Source of the DNA: Chloroflexota bacterium
GTDB taxonomy: Bacteria > Chloroflexota > Anaerolineae > Promineifilales > Promineifilaceae
Direction of reading: 5' to 3'
Length of the DNA: 7,623 nt
NCBI GenBank assembly: GCA_008501785.1
Contig: QQUD01000723.1
Location: forward strand, 1 to 7,623
How positions within the stretch are numbered: position 1 is the stretch's first letter; every line of letters begins with the position of its first letter. A model generated the notes under the pieces. That model did no database searches, was not told the DNA's origin, and worked only from the letters and a program-made list of their open reading frames with translations. The position numbers were made by a program, and so were the translations under genes. Below, piece after piece: positions 1-5,516 of this stretch.

Positions 1-333
1 GAGAATTCCGAAACCAACCCACAGAACATCATGCCCGCGCAGTTTGTGAAGGCGGAATCGACGGGCGAGTGTTTGCCAGGTGATTGGCACATTTTCATTT
101 GTTACGAGTCCAAATGCCAGGGCAAATAAAATGGCTGTTGGCACAATAAAAGCGACGGCAAATGCTTCAAATGGTGCCAGCCCCAGTTTGATTAACAAAG
201 GCAAGAAGGTGTAGATTGAAAGGCGAAATCCCAATCCGGCCAGCAGGAAGTGCCAGATGGCGCGGGTGGGGGGTAACGGCCGTAACGCTTGATCCTCATC
301 TGCATAATTTTTCCCTAAAATCGTTGTGTTCAT
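1..333 (-). CDS. Membrane protein N-terminus, probable CPBP-family intramembrane protease (partial)
   Basis: The reverse strand is open from an ATG at 333 to the window edge, giving 111 residues that begin MNTTILGKNY. A strong AGGAG ribosome site lies at 341-345, so the start is well supported. Residues about 26-50 (IWHFLLAGLGFRLSIYTFLP) and about 58-77 (AFAVAFIVPTAILFALAFGL) are hydrophobic and look like two membrane helices. They are followed by a basic stretch, RRFRLHKLRGHDVLW, ahead of another hydrophobic start. That basic linker before a helix resembles the N-terminal part of CPBP (Abi/CAAX-protease-like) membrane proteins, which cleave or bind membrane substrates. The catalytic EExxR and HxxxB motifs would lie beyond the window, so the family call is an inference. 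An AcrR-type operator sits just upstream (347-370), so the neighbouring TetR protein probably represses this gene. An unrelated transporter-like protein remains possible. Confidence 0.6.
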   Translation of the reverse strand, partial: MNTTILGKNYADEDQALRPLPPTRAIWHFLLAGLGFRLSIYTFLPLLIKLGLAPFEAFAVAFIVPTAILFALAFGLVTNENVPITWQTLARRFRLHKLRGHDVLWVGFGIL

Positions 334-346
334 ATTATTCTCCTTA

Positions 347-370
347 GATATACATGCTTGTATGTATGTA
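347..370. promoter_or_regulatory. Second AcrR-type operator, upstream of the membrane protein gene
   Basis: This is an imperfect 9-6-9 inverted repeat. The right half is ATGTATGTA (362-370), identical to the half-site upstream of the TetR gene, and the left half is GATATACAT (347-355), which matches 7 of 9 bases. Over 26 bases it agrees with the reverse complement of the 1004-1029 operator at 22 positions. It lies between the TetR stop (391) and the ribosome site (341-345) of the membrane protein gene, where a promoter for that gene would be expected. The role as a binding site for the adjacent TetR protein is inferred from the shared half-site. Confidence 0.7.
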
Positions 371-390
371 AAATTGACAAAAAAAAGCAG

Positions 391-1005
391 CTATACTTTG
401 GCAGCCATGCCATGTAACAATATCTCAGATAAAGCAGATGCTTCATCTGTTAATGAAAAGTTTTGACCACCGGCCAGCCATAACCAGGCAACGCCGTTTT
501 GAAATGAAAGAAAGGCACGGGCCATAGTCTCTGGCGATATGTCGGCACGAAATTCGCCGTTCGCAATCCCTTGTTGCATCGTTGCTGCGATGCCAGCTAC
601 CAGCGTGTCGGCTTGCTGTAAACGTTGCGCTTCAAGATCGGCTAACTCGGGTGAGATGCCTGTTTTGTAAAGGGAGAGGGCGGTGACTTGCCGGAATCGT
701 TCGTCGGTAGCCAGCAGTTGTAAGGTTGTGGTGAAGATACGTTGGAAGATGTCTGTGAAACTGCCGCCAGCGGAAACGGCCGTTTGTATTGCCACATTCC
801 CTTGTTGAGACGCATCTCTAATCAGTGCTTTATACAATTCAGCTTTATTTGAAAAGTGATGGTAGATGGCACCGCGTGTGGTTCCAGCGGCTGTGGCGAT
901 GTCTTGTAATCGTGCCGCCTGATATCCCTTGCTGCTAAATACGGCCAATGCTGCATCTAATAATGTTTGTCGTGTTTTTTCTGCGTCTTCTTTTGTGCGC
1001 TTCAT
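391..1005 (-). CDS. TetR/AcrR-family transcriptional repressor
   Basis: This is a 204-residue protein, the usual TetR length. The N-terminal DNA-binding domain covers residues about 10-58. The helix-turn-helix runs from LQDIATAAG (33-41) through TTRGAIYHHFSNK (42-54). That recognition helix closely resembles E. coli AcrR (VTRGAIYWHF from memory). The remaining residues (about 65-204) form a helical ligand-binding and dimerisation domain with no close family recognised. AcrR relatives respond to hydrophobic drugs or lipids, but the ligand here is unknown. The ATG at 1005 is preferred because KEDAEKTRQTLLDAAL directly after it matches the normal AcrR N-terminus. No Shine-Dalgarno precedes it, and the promoter spacing suggests a leaderless mRNA. 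An AcrR-like operator overlaps both the -10 element and the start codon, implying autorepression. A second copy lies before the downstream membrane protein gene, the probable target. Confidence 0.92.
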   Translation of the reverse strand: MKRTKEDAEKTRQTLLDAALAVFSSKGYQAARLQDIATAAGTTRGAIYHHFSNKAELYKALIRDASQQGNVAIQTAVSAGGSFTDIFQRIFTTTLQLLATDERFRQVTALSLYKTGISPELADLEAQRLQQADTLVAGIAATMQQGIANGEFRADISPETMARAFLSFQNGVAWLWLAGGQNFSLTDEASALSEILLHGMAAKV

Positions 1006-1029
1006 ACATACATACTAGCATGTATGTAT
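1004..1029. promoter_or_regulatory. AcrR-type operator overlapping the TetR promoter and start codon
   Basis: This is a 26-bp inverted repeat centred between 1016 and 1017 with a single mismatched pair (1014/1019). The half-sites TACATACAT (1005-1013) and ATGTATGTA (1020-1028) are separated by 6 bases. From memory, the E. coli AcrR box has the same half-sites and the same 6-base spacing. The site covers the predicted -10 hexamer and the first bases of the TetR gene, so bound repressor would block its own transcription. Confidence 0.88.
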
Positions 1030-1040
1030 AATCGCGTCAA
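1012..1040 (-). promoter_or_regulatory. Promoter of the TetR gene, predicted leaderless
   Basis: On the minus strand TTGACG (1040-1035) is followed by a 17-base spacer and TAGTAT (1017-1012). These are close to the sigma70 consensus with ideal spacing. Counting 6-7 bases on from the -10 element puts transcription start at about 1005, the A of the ATG. The mRNA would therefore have no 5' leader, which agrees with the absence of a Shine-Dalgarno sequence. Confidence 0.65.
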
Positions 1041-1140
1041 GACCCAAATAGCGTGTAAATTGTTTAACGCGTGTGCTGCAACGTTGTTAGCGTCAGATTC
1101 GTCTTGTGTGACATAAAGTTAATGAGTGGATGATAATCGG

Positions 1141-1169
1141 TTGCCATGACAAATCGCATGGTTTAGAAT
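1141..1169 (+). promoter_or_regulatory. Promoter of the protein kinase gene
   Basis: TTGCCA (1141-1146), a 17-base spacer and TAGAAT (1164-1169) form a good sigma70-type promoter, giving a leader of about 20 bases before the ATG at 1197. An inverted repeat CCATG-N8-CATGG (1144-1161) overlaps the -35 element and the spacer and could be an operator. That last point is speculative. Confidence 0.6.
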
Positions 1170-1196
1170 CAACCACATAGGCAAAAAGGGAAATCC

Positions 1197-2015
1197 ATGA
1201 CTAGTACACGTATTGGCAGATATGAAATTTTACGAGAGTTAGGTAGTGGTAGTATGGCGACTGTTTATTTGGGACAAGACCCATTCATCAAGCGCCAAGT
1301 TGCTATTAAGGTCATGTCCTATGAATTTGCAGCAGACCCGACATTTGAAGACCGATTCCGGTACGAAGCGCAATTAATCGCCTCGTTAGATCATCCAGCA
1401 ATTGTGCCCGTTTATGATTTTGGTTTTCATGGTGAGCAGCTATTTATTGTAATGCGTTTCATGGAAGGTGGGTCTTTAGCGGATCGACTTTATCAAGGAC
1501 CACTTCCCGAGCATGATGTTGTCTCAGTGATGGAGCGCGTTGCCTCTGCACTGGATGATATGCATGGTAAAGGCATTATTCATCGCGACATTAAACCGGC
1601 AAATTTGCTTTTTAACGAACGCGGAGATGCATATTTGTCTGACTTTGGCATTGCTAAAAACCTGGACCAGCCTGGGGGATTTACGGCGACTGACGTGATT
1701 TTAGGGACGGTTGATTATATGAGTCCTGAACAAATCAACAGCAGTAAAAATTTAGACGGCCGTACTGATGTTTACGCGATGGGTGTTGTGTTATTTTACA
1801 TGCTCACGGGGGCGCTGCCCTACAAACGTGAAACCATTGTAGGAACAGCGATGGCTCATTTGGGCGAACCCATTCCCAGCGTACACAAAAAAATTCCAAC
1901 ACTTAATTCTGAATGGGATGGAATATTTAAGAAAGCATTGGCAAAAGATCGGGAAGGGCGTTACACAACAACTGGGGAGTTAGCGCAAGCTGTTCGTGAA
2001 ATTATGAAGCTATAA
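1197..2015 (+). CDS. Soluble Hanks-type (PknB-like) serine/threonine protein kinase
   Basis: This 272-residue protein is essentially one complete kinase domain that phosphorylates Ser/Thr of partner proteins with ATP. Visible motifs in order are the glycine loop LGSGSMATVYLG (15-26), VAIK with the ATP-anchoring Lys38, the probable helix-C Glu57, the catalytic loop HRDIKPANL (129-137) with Asp131 as base, DFG (149-151), the activation segment with Thr163/165/171 as possible phosphosites, and SPE (176-178) in place of APE. All catalytic residues are intact. There is no transmembrane helix and no PASTA, WD40 or TPR sensor after the domain, unlike most bacterial PknB proteins, so it is cytoplasmic and its input is unknown. 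AAAGGG (1185-1190) lies 6 bases before the ATG. It is a single-gene unit, divergent from the TetR gene and ending at a strong hairpin. The substrate cannot be inferred from the neighbours. Confidence 0.95.
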   Translation: MTSTRIGRYEILRELGSGSMATVYLGQDPFIKRQVAIKVMSYEFAADPTFEDRFRYEAQLIASLDHPAIVPVYDFGFHGEQLFIVMRFMEGGSLADRLYQGPLPEHDVVSVMERVASALDDMHGKGIIHRDIKPANLLFNERGDAYLSDFGIAKNLDQPGGFTATDVILGTVDYMSPEQINSSKNLDGRTDVYAMGVVLFYMLTGALPYKRETIVGTAMAHLGEPIPSVHKKIPTLNSEWDGIFKKALAKDREGRYTTTGELAQAVREIMKL

Positions 2016-2020
2016 AACAA

Positions 2021-2054
2021 AAACAGCGATTACTTGTGAAAGTAATCGCTGTTT
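2021..2054. terminator. Bidirectional terminator between the kinase and PspC genes
   Basis: A perfect 15-bp stem, AAACAGCGATTACTT (2021-2035) with AAGTAATCGCTGTTT (2040-2054), encloses a GTGA loop. It begins 5 bases after the kinase stop and ends 22 bases before the PspC stop. On the minus strand the stem is followed by a T-rich run (complement of 2012-2025), a classic intrinsic terminator for the PspC/FAD unit. On the plus strand the T tract is only TTT followed by CC, so it is less convincing in that direction. Confidence 0.85.
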
Positions 2055-2076
2055 CCTACACTATTTCTTCGCCAAT

Positions 2077-2262
2077 TTAAACCTCTGGCATGACAATCCA
2101 CAAAACTAGATAAATCAACACAGCTGATCCACCCACTAAACCTAAAATTACAAACAGCAATCTGACTATTGTGGGGTCTATGTTAAAGTAGTTTGCCAGT
2201 CCAGCACATACGCCAGCTACCATTCGATTATCCATTGGTCGAGTCAATTTTTTTTCGTTCAT
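2077..2262 (-). CDS. PspC-domain small membrane protein
   Basis: This 61-residue protein is almost entirely a PspC domain. The family core MVAGVCAGLANYFNIDPTIV (residues 14-33) is followed by one long hydrophobic helix (about 34-58, LLFVILGLVGGSAVLIYLVLWIV) ending in the typical MPEV. PspC proteins sit in the inner membrane. In enterobacteria PspC takes part in the phage-shock envelope-stress response with PspA and PspB, but isolated single-domain copies in other phyla have no defined role. The ATG at 2262 is chosen over one at 2283 because GGAGG lies 4 bases upstream of it and the domain needs no more sequence. It starts 23 bases after the stop of the FAD oxidoreductase gene on the same strand, so the two are probably cotranscribed. 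No pspA or pspB homologue is visible here. Confidence 0.92.
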   Translation of the reverse strand: MNEKKLTRPMDNRMVAGVCAGLANYFNIDPTIVRLLFVILGLVGGSAVLIYLVLWIVMPEV

Positions 2263-2265
2263 GTG

Positions 2266-2271
2266 TCCTCC
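2266..2271 (-). promoter_or_regulatory. Ribosome binding site fixing the PspC start
   Basis: GGAGGA read on the minus strand (2271-2266) lies 3 bases before the ATG at 2262. It decides against the in-frame ATG 21 bases further upstream, which has no such site. Confidence 0.8.
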
Positions 2272-2285
2272 GTATTTGCACATTA

Positions 2286-3335
2286 TTACGATTGATCGAT
2301 ATGAAAAGTTGCATGAAGCTGTTTTGACAATGCATTTGCGGCAGCCAGACCAGACAAGGCAGCACCTTCAACTCGAGGTTCTTGAAAGGCATCCCCAGCA
2401 AAGGCAAGTGGTGGGAGACCTTTGGCAACGAGCGTGCGGTTTGGGTGTAGTTTAGTTGGAATGGCGTAACGCCAGCGATGTGCCTGTGCTTCTTTGATGA
2501 TGGTTTCTGGGGTGATGAATGGCTGTAATCCGGCTTGTAAAACAGCAATTTTGATAAAGTTGTCGGCATCCCATAACTCCCAGCTTATTTCAGGATTGGC
2601 ATGAACAGTGATTAAAACGGCCTCGGGTGATATGCCTTTGCGCTGATTGTCGGCAATCCAGGGGAATGTTTGGTCTGGGCGCTGAATCGCGCCGGGTTTG
2701 GGCAGGTTAATGCTTCCTTCGAGCCAATACATGGCGGCGATACACGGGTCATATGCGATATGTTTGAGTGCGATCTGGTCCAATGTGTTCAGCGGGACGT
2801 TACCCGCTTTGAGAATGGCCAGGGATTGCGGTGCGGGTGCGGTCATGAGAAGTGCTTTGGATTGATATTGGTGGCCGTTATCGTCTGTGGTGAGATAGTG
2901 GTGGGAAACGGCCCCTTCGACTTCGCTCAGTGCAGGCGTAACCTTCACCACCTTCACCCCCTTGCGCACATCCAGCCCCTCAGCCAGAAATTTTGGCACA
3001 GTCGTCATGCCATTTGCGCCAACATAGCGTGGATAGCCATCCTGCGAAGGCGGAAAAGCCGACCCGCGTGACCAGCCCGTAGACCATTGGCGAATTAAAC
3101 CTTGCTCCAACCATTCTTGCACAAATTGGTTGAATGCGTCATGCCGCACTGTAAAAAATTGCGCACCATGGTCGGCGCGCCCGGTTCCAATGCGACGCGT
3201 TGCCATGCGTCCCCCAACGCCGCGACCTTTGTCCACCACAATCACCGACAGCCCATCTTTTACCAAGGCATTTGCAGCCATCAACCCAGCAATACCCGCA
3301 CCCACAATTAAAACATCAGCTTCATATGTTGACAT
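2286..3335 (-). CDS. Renalase-like FAD-dependent NAD(P)/amine oxidoreductase
   Basis: This 349-residue flavoprotein belongs to the NAD(P)-binding Rossmann/amine-oxidase superfamily. The N-terminus has the dinucleotide fold VLIVGAGIAGLMAA (8-21) with GAGIAG at 12-17, the ribose-binding acidic residue Asp35 at the end of strand 2, and GVGGRMATRR (39-48), the GGR motif for FAD phosphates. DHGAQFFTVR (55-64) is typical of the renalase/COG3380 branch. Near the C-terminus AFAGDAFQ (311-318) supplies the GD flavin contact and VEGAALSGLAAANAL (322-336) closes the FAD fold. Renalases oxidise isomeric forms of reduced nicotinamide cofactors, but the substrate here is unknown. Residues about 134-142 (PALSEVEG plus Ala) are encoded by a dispersed DNA repeat inserted in frame, probably in a surface loop. 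The start is the ATG at 3335. It lacks a Shine-Dalgarno and has an A-rich leader instead. It is the first gene of a unit with PspC. Confidence 0.9.
   Translation of the reverse strand: MSTYEADVLIVGAGIAGLMAANALVKDGLSVIVVDKGRGVGGRMATRRIGTGRADHGAQFFTVRHDAFNQFVQEWLEQGLIRQWSTGWSRGSAFPPSQDGYPRYVGANGMTTVPKFLAEGLDVRKGVKVVKVTPALSEVEGAVSHHYLTTDDNGHQYQSKALLMTAPAPQSLAILKAGNVPLNTLDQIALKHIAYDPCIAAMYWLEGSINLPKPGAIQRPDQTFPWIADNQRKGISPEAVLITVHANPEISWELWDADNFIKIAVLQAGLQPFITPETIIKEAQAHRWRYAIPTKLHPNRTLVAKGLPPLAFAGDAFQEPRVEGAALSGLAAANALSKQLHATFHIDQS
2912..2936 (-). repeat. Dispersed repeat inserted in frame in the FAD oxidoreductase gene
   Basis: The minus-strand segment contains CACTGAGCGAAGTCGAAGGG and encodes PALSEVEG. 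From memory, this DNA word and peptide recur in unrelated proteins of Chloroflexota and other environmental genomes, with an antisense reading of the PFDFAQ type, which is also present here on the plus strand. The segment falls between the end of one predicted strand (VVKVT) and the next (HHYLTT), where renalase-like proteins normally have a short loop. The protein family does not explain it. Only one copy is visible in this window, so the repeat status rests on recall. Confidence 0.7.
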
Positions 3336-3355
3336 AAATTTTTTTGTTTACCGTA

Positions 3356-3383
3356 AGTTTAGTGAAAATTTGCGTTTAGTAAA
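3356..3383 (-). promoter_or_regulatory. Possible promoter of the FAD oxidoreductase-PspC unit
   Basis: On the minus strand TTTACT (3383-3378), a 16-base spacer and TAAACT (3361-3356) would start transcription near 3349, about 14 bases before the ATG. Both hexamers are only moderate matches, but no better pair is seen in the intergenic region. Confidence 0.35.
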
Positions 3384-3513
3384 GCACAATGGATGAATGA
3401 TTTATTATCAAAGTAGTTTGATGAGTGCCATTTTATCACCGAAACAACATCGGCCAAAAGAACATGTTTTGTTTTAGGAATTTCGGTATCATCGGTTTCA
3501 TGTGTAGGTTCCC

Positions 3514-3575
3514 ATCTTCCCGGAAACTAGAAATAGTTTGTTTGGATAGCTAATTGTTAAAGTTTCTGGGAAGAT
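3514..3575 (+). repeat. Long inverted repeat in the leader of the ABC-2 exporter operon
   Basis: ATCTTCCCGGAAACT (3514-3528) and AGTTTCTGGGAAGAT (3561-3575) pair over 15 bp with one G-U wobble and enclose a 32-base AT-rich loop. The element ends 34 bases before the preferred ATG of the ATPase gene, so it probably lies in the transcript leader or overlaps the promoter. No T tract follows the right arm, so it is not a simple terminator. It could be an attenuator, a protein-binding RNA hairpin, or a mobile miniature repeat. No riboswitch family is recognised. Confidence 0.75.
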
Positions 3576-3593
3576 TCTGGCGGTAGTTCTCGT

Positions 3594-3599
3594 GGAGGG
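3594..3599 (+). promoter_or_regulatory. Ribosome binding site fixing the ABC ATPase start
   Basis: GGAGGG lies 10 bases before the ATG at 3610. An upstream in-frame GTG at 3592 overlaps this site and so is unlikely to be the real start. The ATG at 3619 is a further possibility. Confidence 0.6.
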
Positions 3600-3609
3600 A
3601 TTTGAACAA

Positions 3610-4620
3610 ATGGATGGAATGACAAAATTAAAGCCACCAATTATTCAGGTACGCGGTTTGCAAAAGGTTTACACAATTTACGAACGCGAAGCTGGATTAG
3701 CGGCTGCCATTCGCAGTCTGGTCAAGCGAAAAACGCGGGATGTGAAAGCGGTGAATAGCATCGATTTTTCGGTAAATGCTGGTGAGATTGTTGGGTTTCT
3801 GGGACCAAATGGCGCGGGCAAAACGACAACTTTGAAAATGTTGACCGGACTTTTGCATCCTACAAAAGGGAGCGCAGATGTGTTGGGGTTTACACCCTGG
3901 CGGCGTGATAAATCGTTTTTACGGCAAATTACGCTGGTCATGGGGCAGCGCAACCAGCTTGTGTGGGATATTCCGGCAATTGACTCATATGAACTGCATC
4001 GGGTGATTTACCATATTCCACAGGATCAATTCAAAAAAACGTTGGACGAATTGACTGAATTATTGGACCTGGCTCCACTGATTCAAAAACCGGTACGTAA
4101 TTTATCGTTAGGTGAACGGATGAAGTGTGAGATTGCTGGATCGCTGCTGCACCGTCCAAAAGTGTTGTTTTTAGACGAGCCAACGATTGGATTGGATGTG
4201 ACGGCACAGCGCAAAATCCGTCTTTTTATTCAGGAGTACAACCGGCGGCATGGGGCATCGGTGATGCTCACGAGTCACTACATGGCGGATGTGGAGGCGT
4301 TGTGCAAACGGGTGATTGTGATTCATAACGGCCGTATTCTCTTCGACGGCGCTCTCACCGATTTAATCAAACGGTTTTCACCGCACAAGACAATTGTGGT
4401 GGATTTGATGCCTGGTGCGACAAATGGGCAAGGGGCAGTGGCATTACGGCCGTTTGGCAACGTCATCTCCTACACCGAAGGTCACGCTACCCTGCGTGTA
4501 CCCAAAACTGAAACCGCCGCCGTCACCAGTCGCTTGCTGGCAGAATTGTCCGTGCAAGATTTAACAATTCAAGACCCGCCCATCGAAGAAGTGATTGAGC
4601 AGGTTTTCAGCGAGGGTTAA
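3610..4620 (+). CDS. ABC-2 exporter ATP-binding protein (COG4586/DrrA-like)
   Basis: This 336-residue cytoplasmic ATPase would energise the two downstream permeases. With the ATG at 3610 as residue 1, Walker A is GPNGAGKT (65-72), the Q-loop Gln113 lies in MGQRNQL, the signature is LSLGERM (165-171), Walker B is VLFLDEP (185-191) with catalytic Glu190, and the H-loop is His223 in TSHYMADVE. The N-terminal extension VYTIYEREAGLAAAIRSLVK (20-39) before the ATPase core is typical of the COG4586 subgroup, as is the C-terminal domain ending PPIEEVIEQVFSEG. Relatives export drugs, lipids or polysaccharides, and the substrate of this subgroup is not established. Its stop codon abuts the ATG of the next gene, so the genes are translationally coupled. 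Two ACGGCCGT palindromes (4328, 4446) lie in its 3' part. A GTG start at 3592 would add six residues. Confidence 0.93.
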   Translation: MDGMTKLKPPIIQVRGLQKVYTIYEREAGLAAAIRSLVKRKTRDVKAVNSIDFSVNAGEIVGFLGPNGAGKTTTLKMLTGLLHPTKGSADVLGFTPWRRDKSFLRQITLVMGQRNQLVWDIPAIDSYELHRVIYHIPQDQFKKTLDELTELLDLAPLIQKPVRNLSLGERMKCEIAGSLLHRPKVLFLDEPTIGLDVTAQRKIRLFIQEYNRRHGASVMLTSHYMADVEALCKRVIVIHNGRILFDGALTDLIKRFSPHKTIVVDLMPGATNGQGAVALRPFGNVISYTEGHATLRVPKTETAAVTSRLLAELSVQDLTIQDPPIEEVIEQVFSEG

Positions 4621-5424
4621 ATGCAAGCAATGTGGCAAATTTACAAAGCACACTTTCGGATTTGGGCAGCCCTTGAGTTGCAATACCGGGTGGCTGCGGT
4701 CATCTGGAAAATTGGGCAAATCCTCGAACCCATTGTGTATCTGGTGGTGTGGACAACCGTGGCAAACAGCAGCGGTGGCAATGTCGGTGGGTATGAAACG
4801 GCCGAATTTGCTACCTACTATATCACTTCAATGATGGTGAACCATCTTACCTTTACCTGGCATATGTTTGAGTATGATCGCGTCATTCGTCAGGGGCTGT
4901 TGTCGCCGAAATTGTTACGGCCGTTACACCCTATTCACAGCGATATTGCCGAAAATATCGTGCACAAAATGATGACGCTGACTGTGATGGTGCCAACGGC
5001 CGTTATGCTCGTGTACATCTTCAAGCCCGCCTGGAATGCGCCACTTTGGTCGCTGCTGCTGGCCGTTCCGGCAGTGGCAATGGCATTCTGTGTCCAATTT
5101 TTTTGCGGTTGGATTTTGGCAATGGCTGCCTTTTGGACCACCCGCGTCAGTGCAGTGAACCGTGTCTACTTTGTTTGTAAGGTCTTTTTAGCTGGACATT
5201 TTGCGCCGCTGGCATTGCTGCCAGTCGGTTTACAAGTCGCAGCATCCATTTTGCCTTTCCGTTGGATGCTCTCATTCCCGGTTGAACTGTTCACTGGCCG
5301 TTTAACCATCAATGAAGCTCTTTTAGGTATTGTTGGGCAAGGAATTTGGGTGCTGCTCAGTTTGTGGGGTGTCCGCGCCATCTGGAATGCTGGCGTCAAA
5401 AAATACTCAGCTTTTGGTGCATAG
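4621..5424 (+). CDS. ABC-2 exporter permease 1 (ABC2_membrane_6, COG4587-like)
   Basis: This 267-residue integral membrane protein is the first of two dissimilar permeases paired with the upstream ATPase. It starts directly after the ATPase stop, with GAGGG (4612-4616) inside the end of that gene serving as ribosome site. An amphipathic N-terminus (ELQYRVAAVIWKIG, 19-32) leads into about six hydrophobic segments: roughly 30-48, 65-80, 116-134, 142-170, 182-205 and 236-254. The loop VIRQGLLSPKLLRPLHPIHSD (88-108) is the conserved cytoplasmic motif of the ABC2_membrane_6 family, equivalent to RMGTLDFVLTKP in the partner permease, and probably contacts the ATPase. The C-terminus GVKKYSAFGA is typical. 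The gene holds two ACGGCCGT sites (4917, 4996) and one near match (4798). The transported compound cannot be inferred. Confidence 0.9.
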   Translation: MQAMWQIYKAHFRIWAALELQYRVAAVIWKIGQILEPIVYLVVWTTVANSSGGNVGGYETAEFATYYITSMMVNHLTFTWHMFEYDRVIRQGLLSPKLLRPLHPIHSDIAENIVHKMMTLTVMVPTAVMLVYIFKPAWNAPLWSLLLAVPAVAMAFCVQFFCGWILAMAAFWTTRVSAVNRVYFVCKVFLAGHFAPLALLPVGLQVAASILPFRWMLSFPVELFTGRLTINEALLGIVGQGIWVLLSLWGVRAIWNAGVKKYSAFGA

Positions 5425-5436
5425 AAGAATGGAATC

Positions 5437-5495
5437 ATCAAAGATTTCGCAGATTACGCCGATAAATAACCTGCGAAATCAGTGTAATCTTTGAT
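5437..5495 (+). repeat. Bulged hairpin repeat between the two permease genes
   Basis: The outer arms ATCAAAGATT (5437-5446) and AATCTTTGAT (5486-5495) pair perfectly. The inner arms TCGCAG (5447-5452) and CTGCGA (5471-5476) also pair, with a 9-base bulge on the right side (5477-5485) and an 18-base loop. It almost fills the 92-base gap between genes that would normally be nearly contiguous. The words AGATTTCGCAGATTACG and GCGAAATC resemble a dispersed repeat that I recall from environmental bacterial genomes. With no T tract it is unlikely to stop transcription, though it may alter mRNA stability or the ratio of the two permeases. Confidence 0.72.
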
Positions 5496-5516
5496 AACAC
5501 ATCTAAGGATGACAAA

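Larger units (their letters stand above)
3336..3609. other. Divergent intergenic region between the FAD and exporter operons
   Basis: This 274-base gap must contain promoters for both directions. I see a moderate minus-strand promoter (3356-3383) and the long inverted repeat (3514-3575). On the plus strand the best guess is TATCAT (3486-3491) with a poor -35 ATGTTT 17 bases before it, which I do not trust. No RNA gene or small ORF with a ribosome site is seen. Confidence 0.5.

Noticed and set aside
374..379. Plus-strand TTGACA as a -35 element
   Set aside because: No -10 hexamer at proper spacing and no plus-strand gene follows. It is opposite the end of the TetR gene.
1726..1793. The ACGGCCGT copy at 1756 as support for the skew-flip pattern
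   Set aside because: G:C goes from 4:5 to 10:3, the opposite direction. The copy lies in the conserved DGRTDVYA segment of the kinase and may be coincidental.
2263..2283. Upstream ATG (2283) for PspC
   Set aside because: The extra residues (MCKYGGH) are translated from the ribosome binding site of the better start at 2262.
2261..3396. Several plus-strand open frames opposite the FAD oxidoreductase and PspC genes (for example 2670-3071 and 3130-3396)
   Set aside because: They lack ribosome sites and recognisable domains, have Cys/His/Arg-rich low-quality composition, and lie antisense to a well-supported flavoprotein.
3592..3609. GTG start for the ABC ATPase giving six extra residues
   Set aside because: The GTG overlaps the GGAGGG sequence that best serves as ribosome site for the ATG at 3610, and no other Shine-Dalgarno lies before it.
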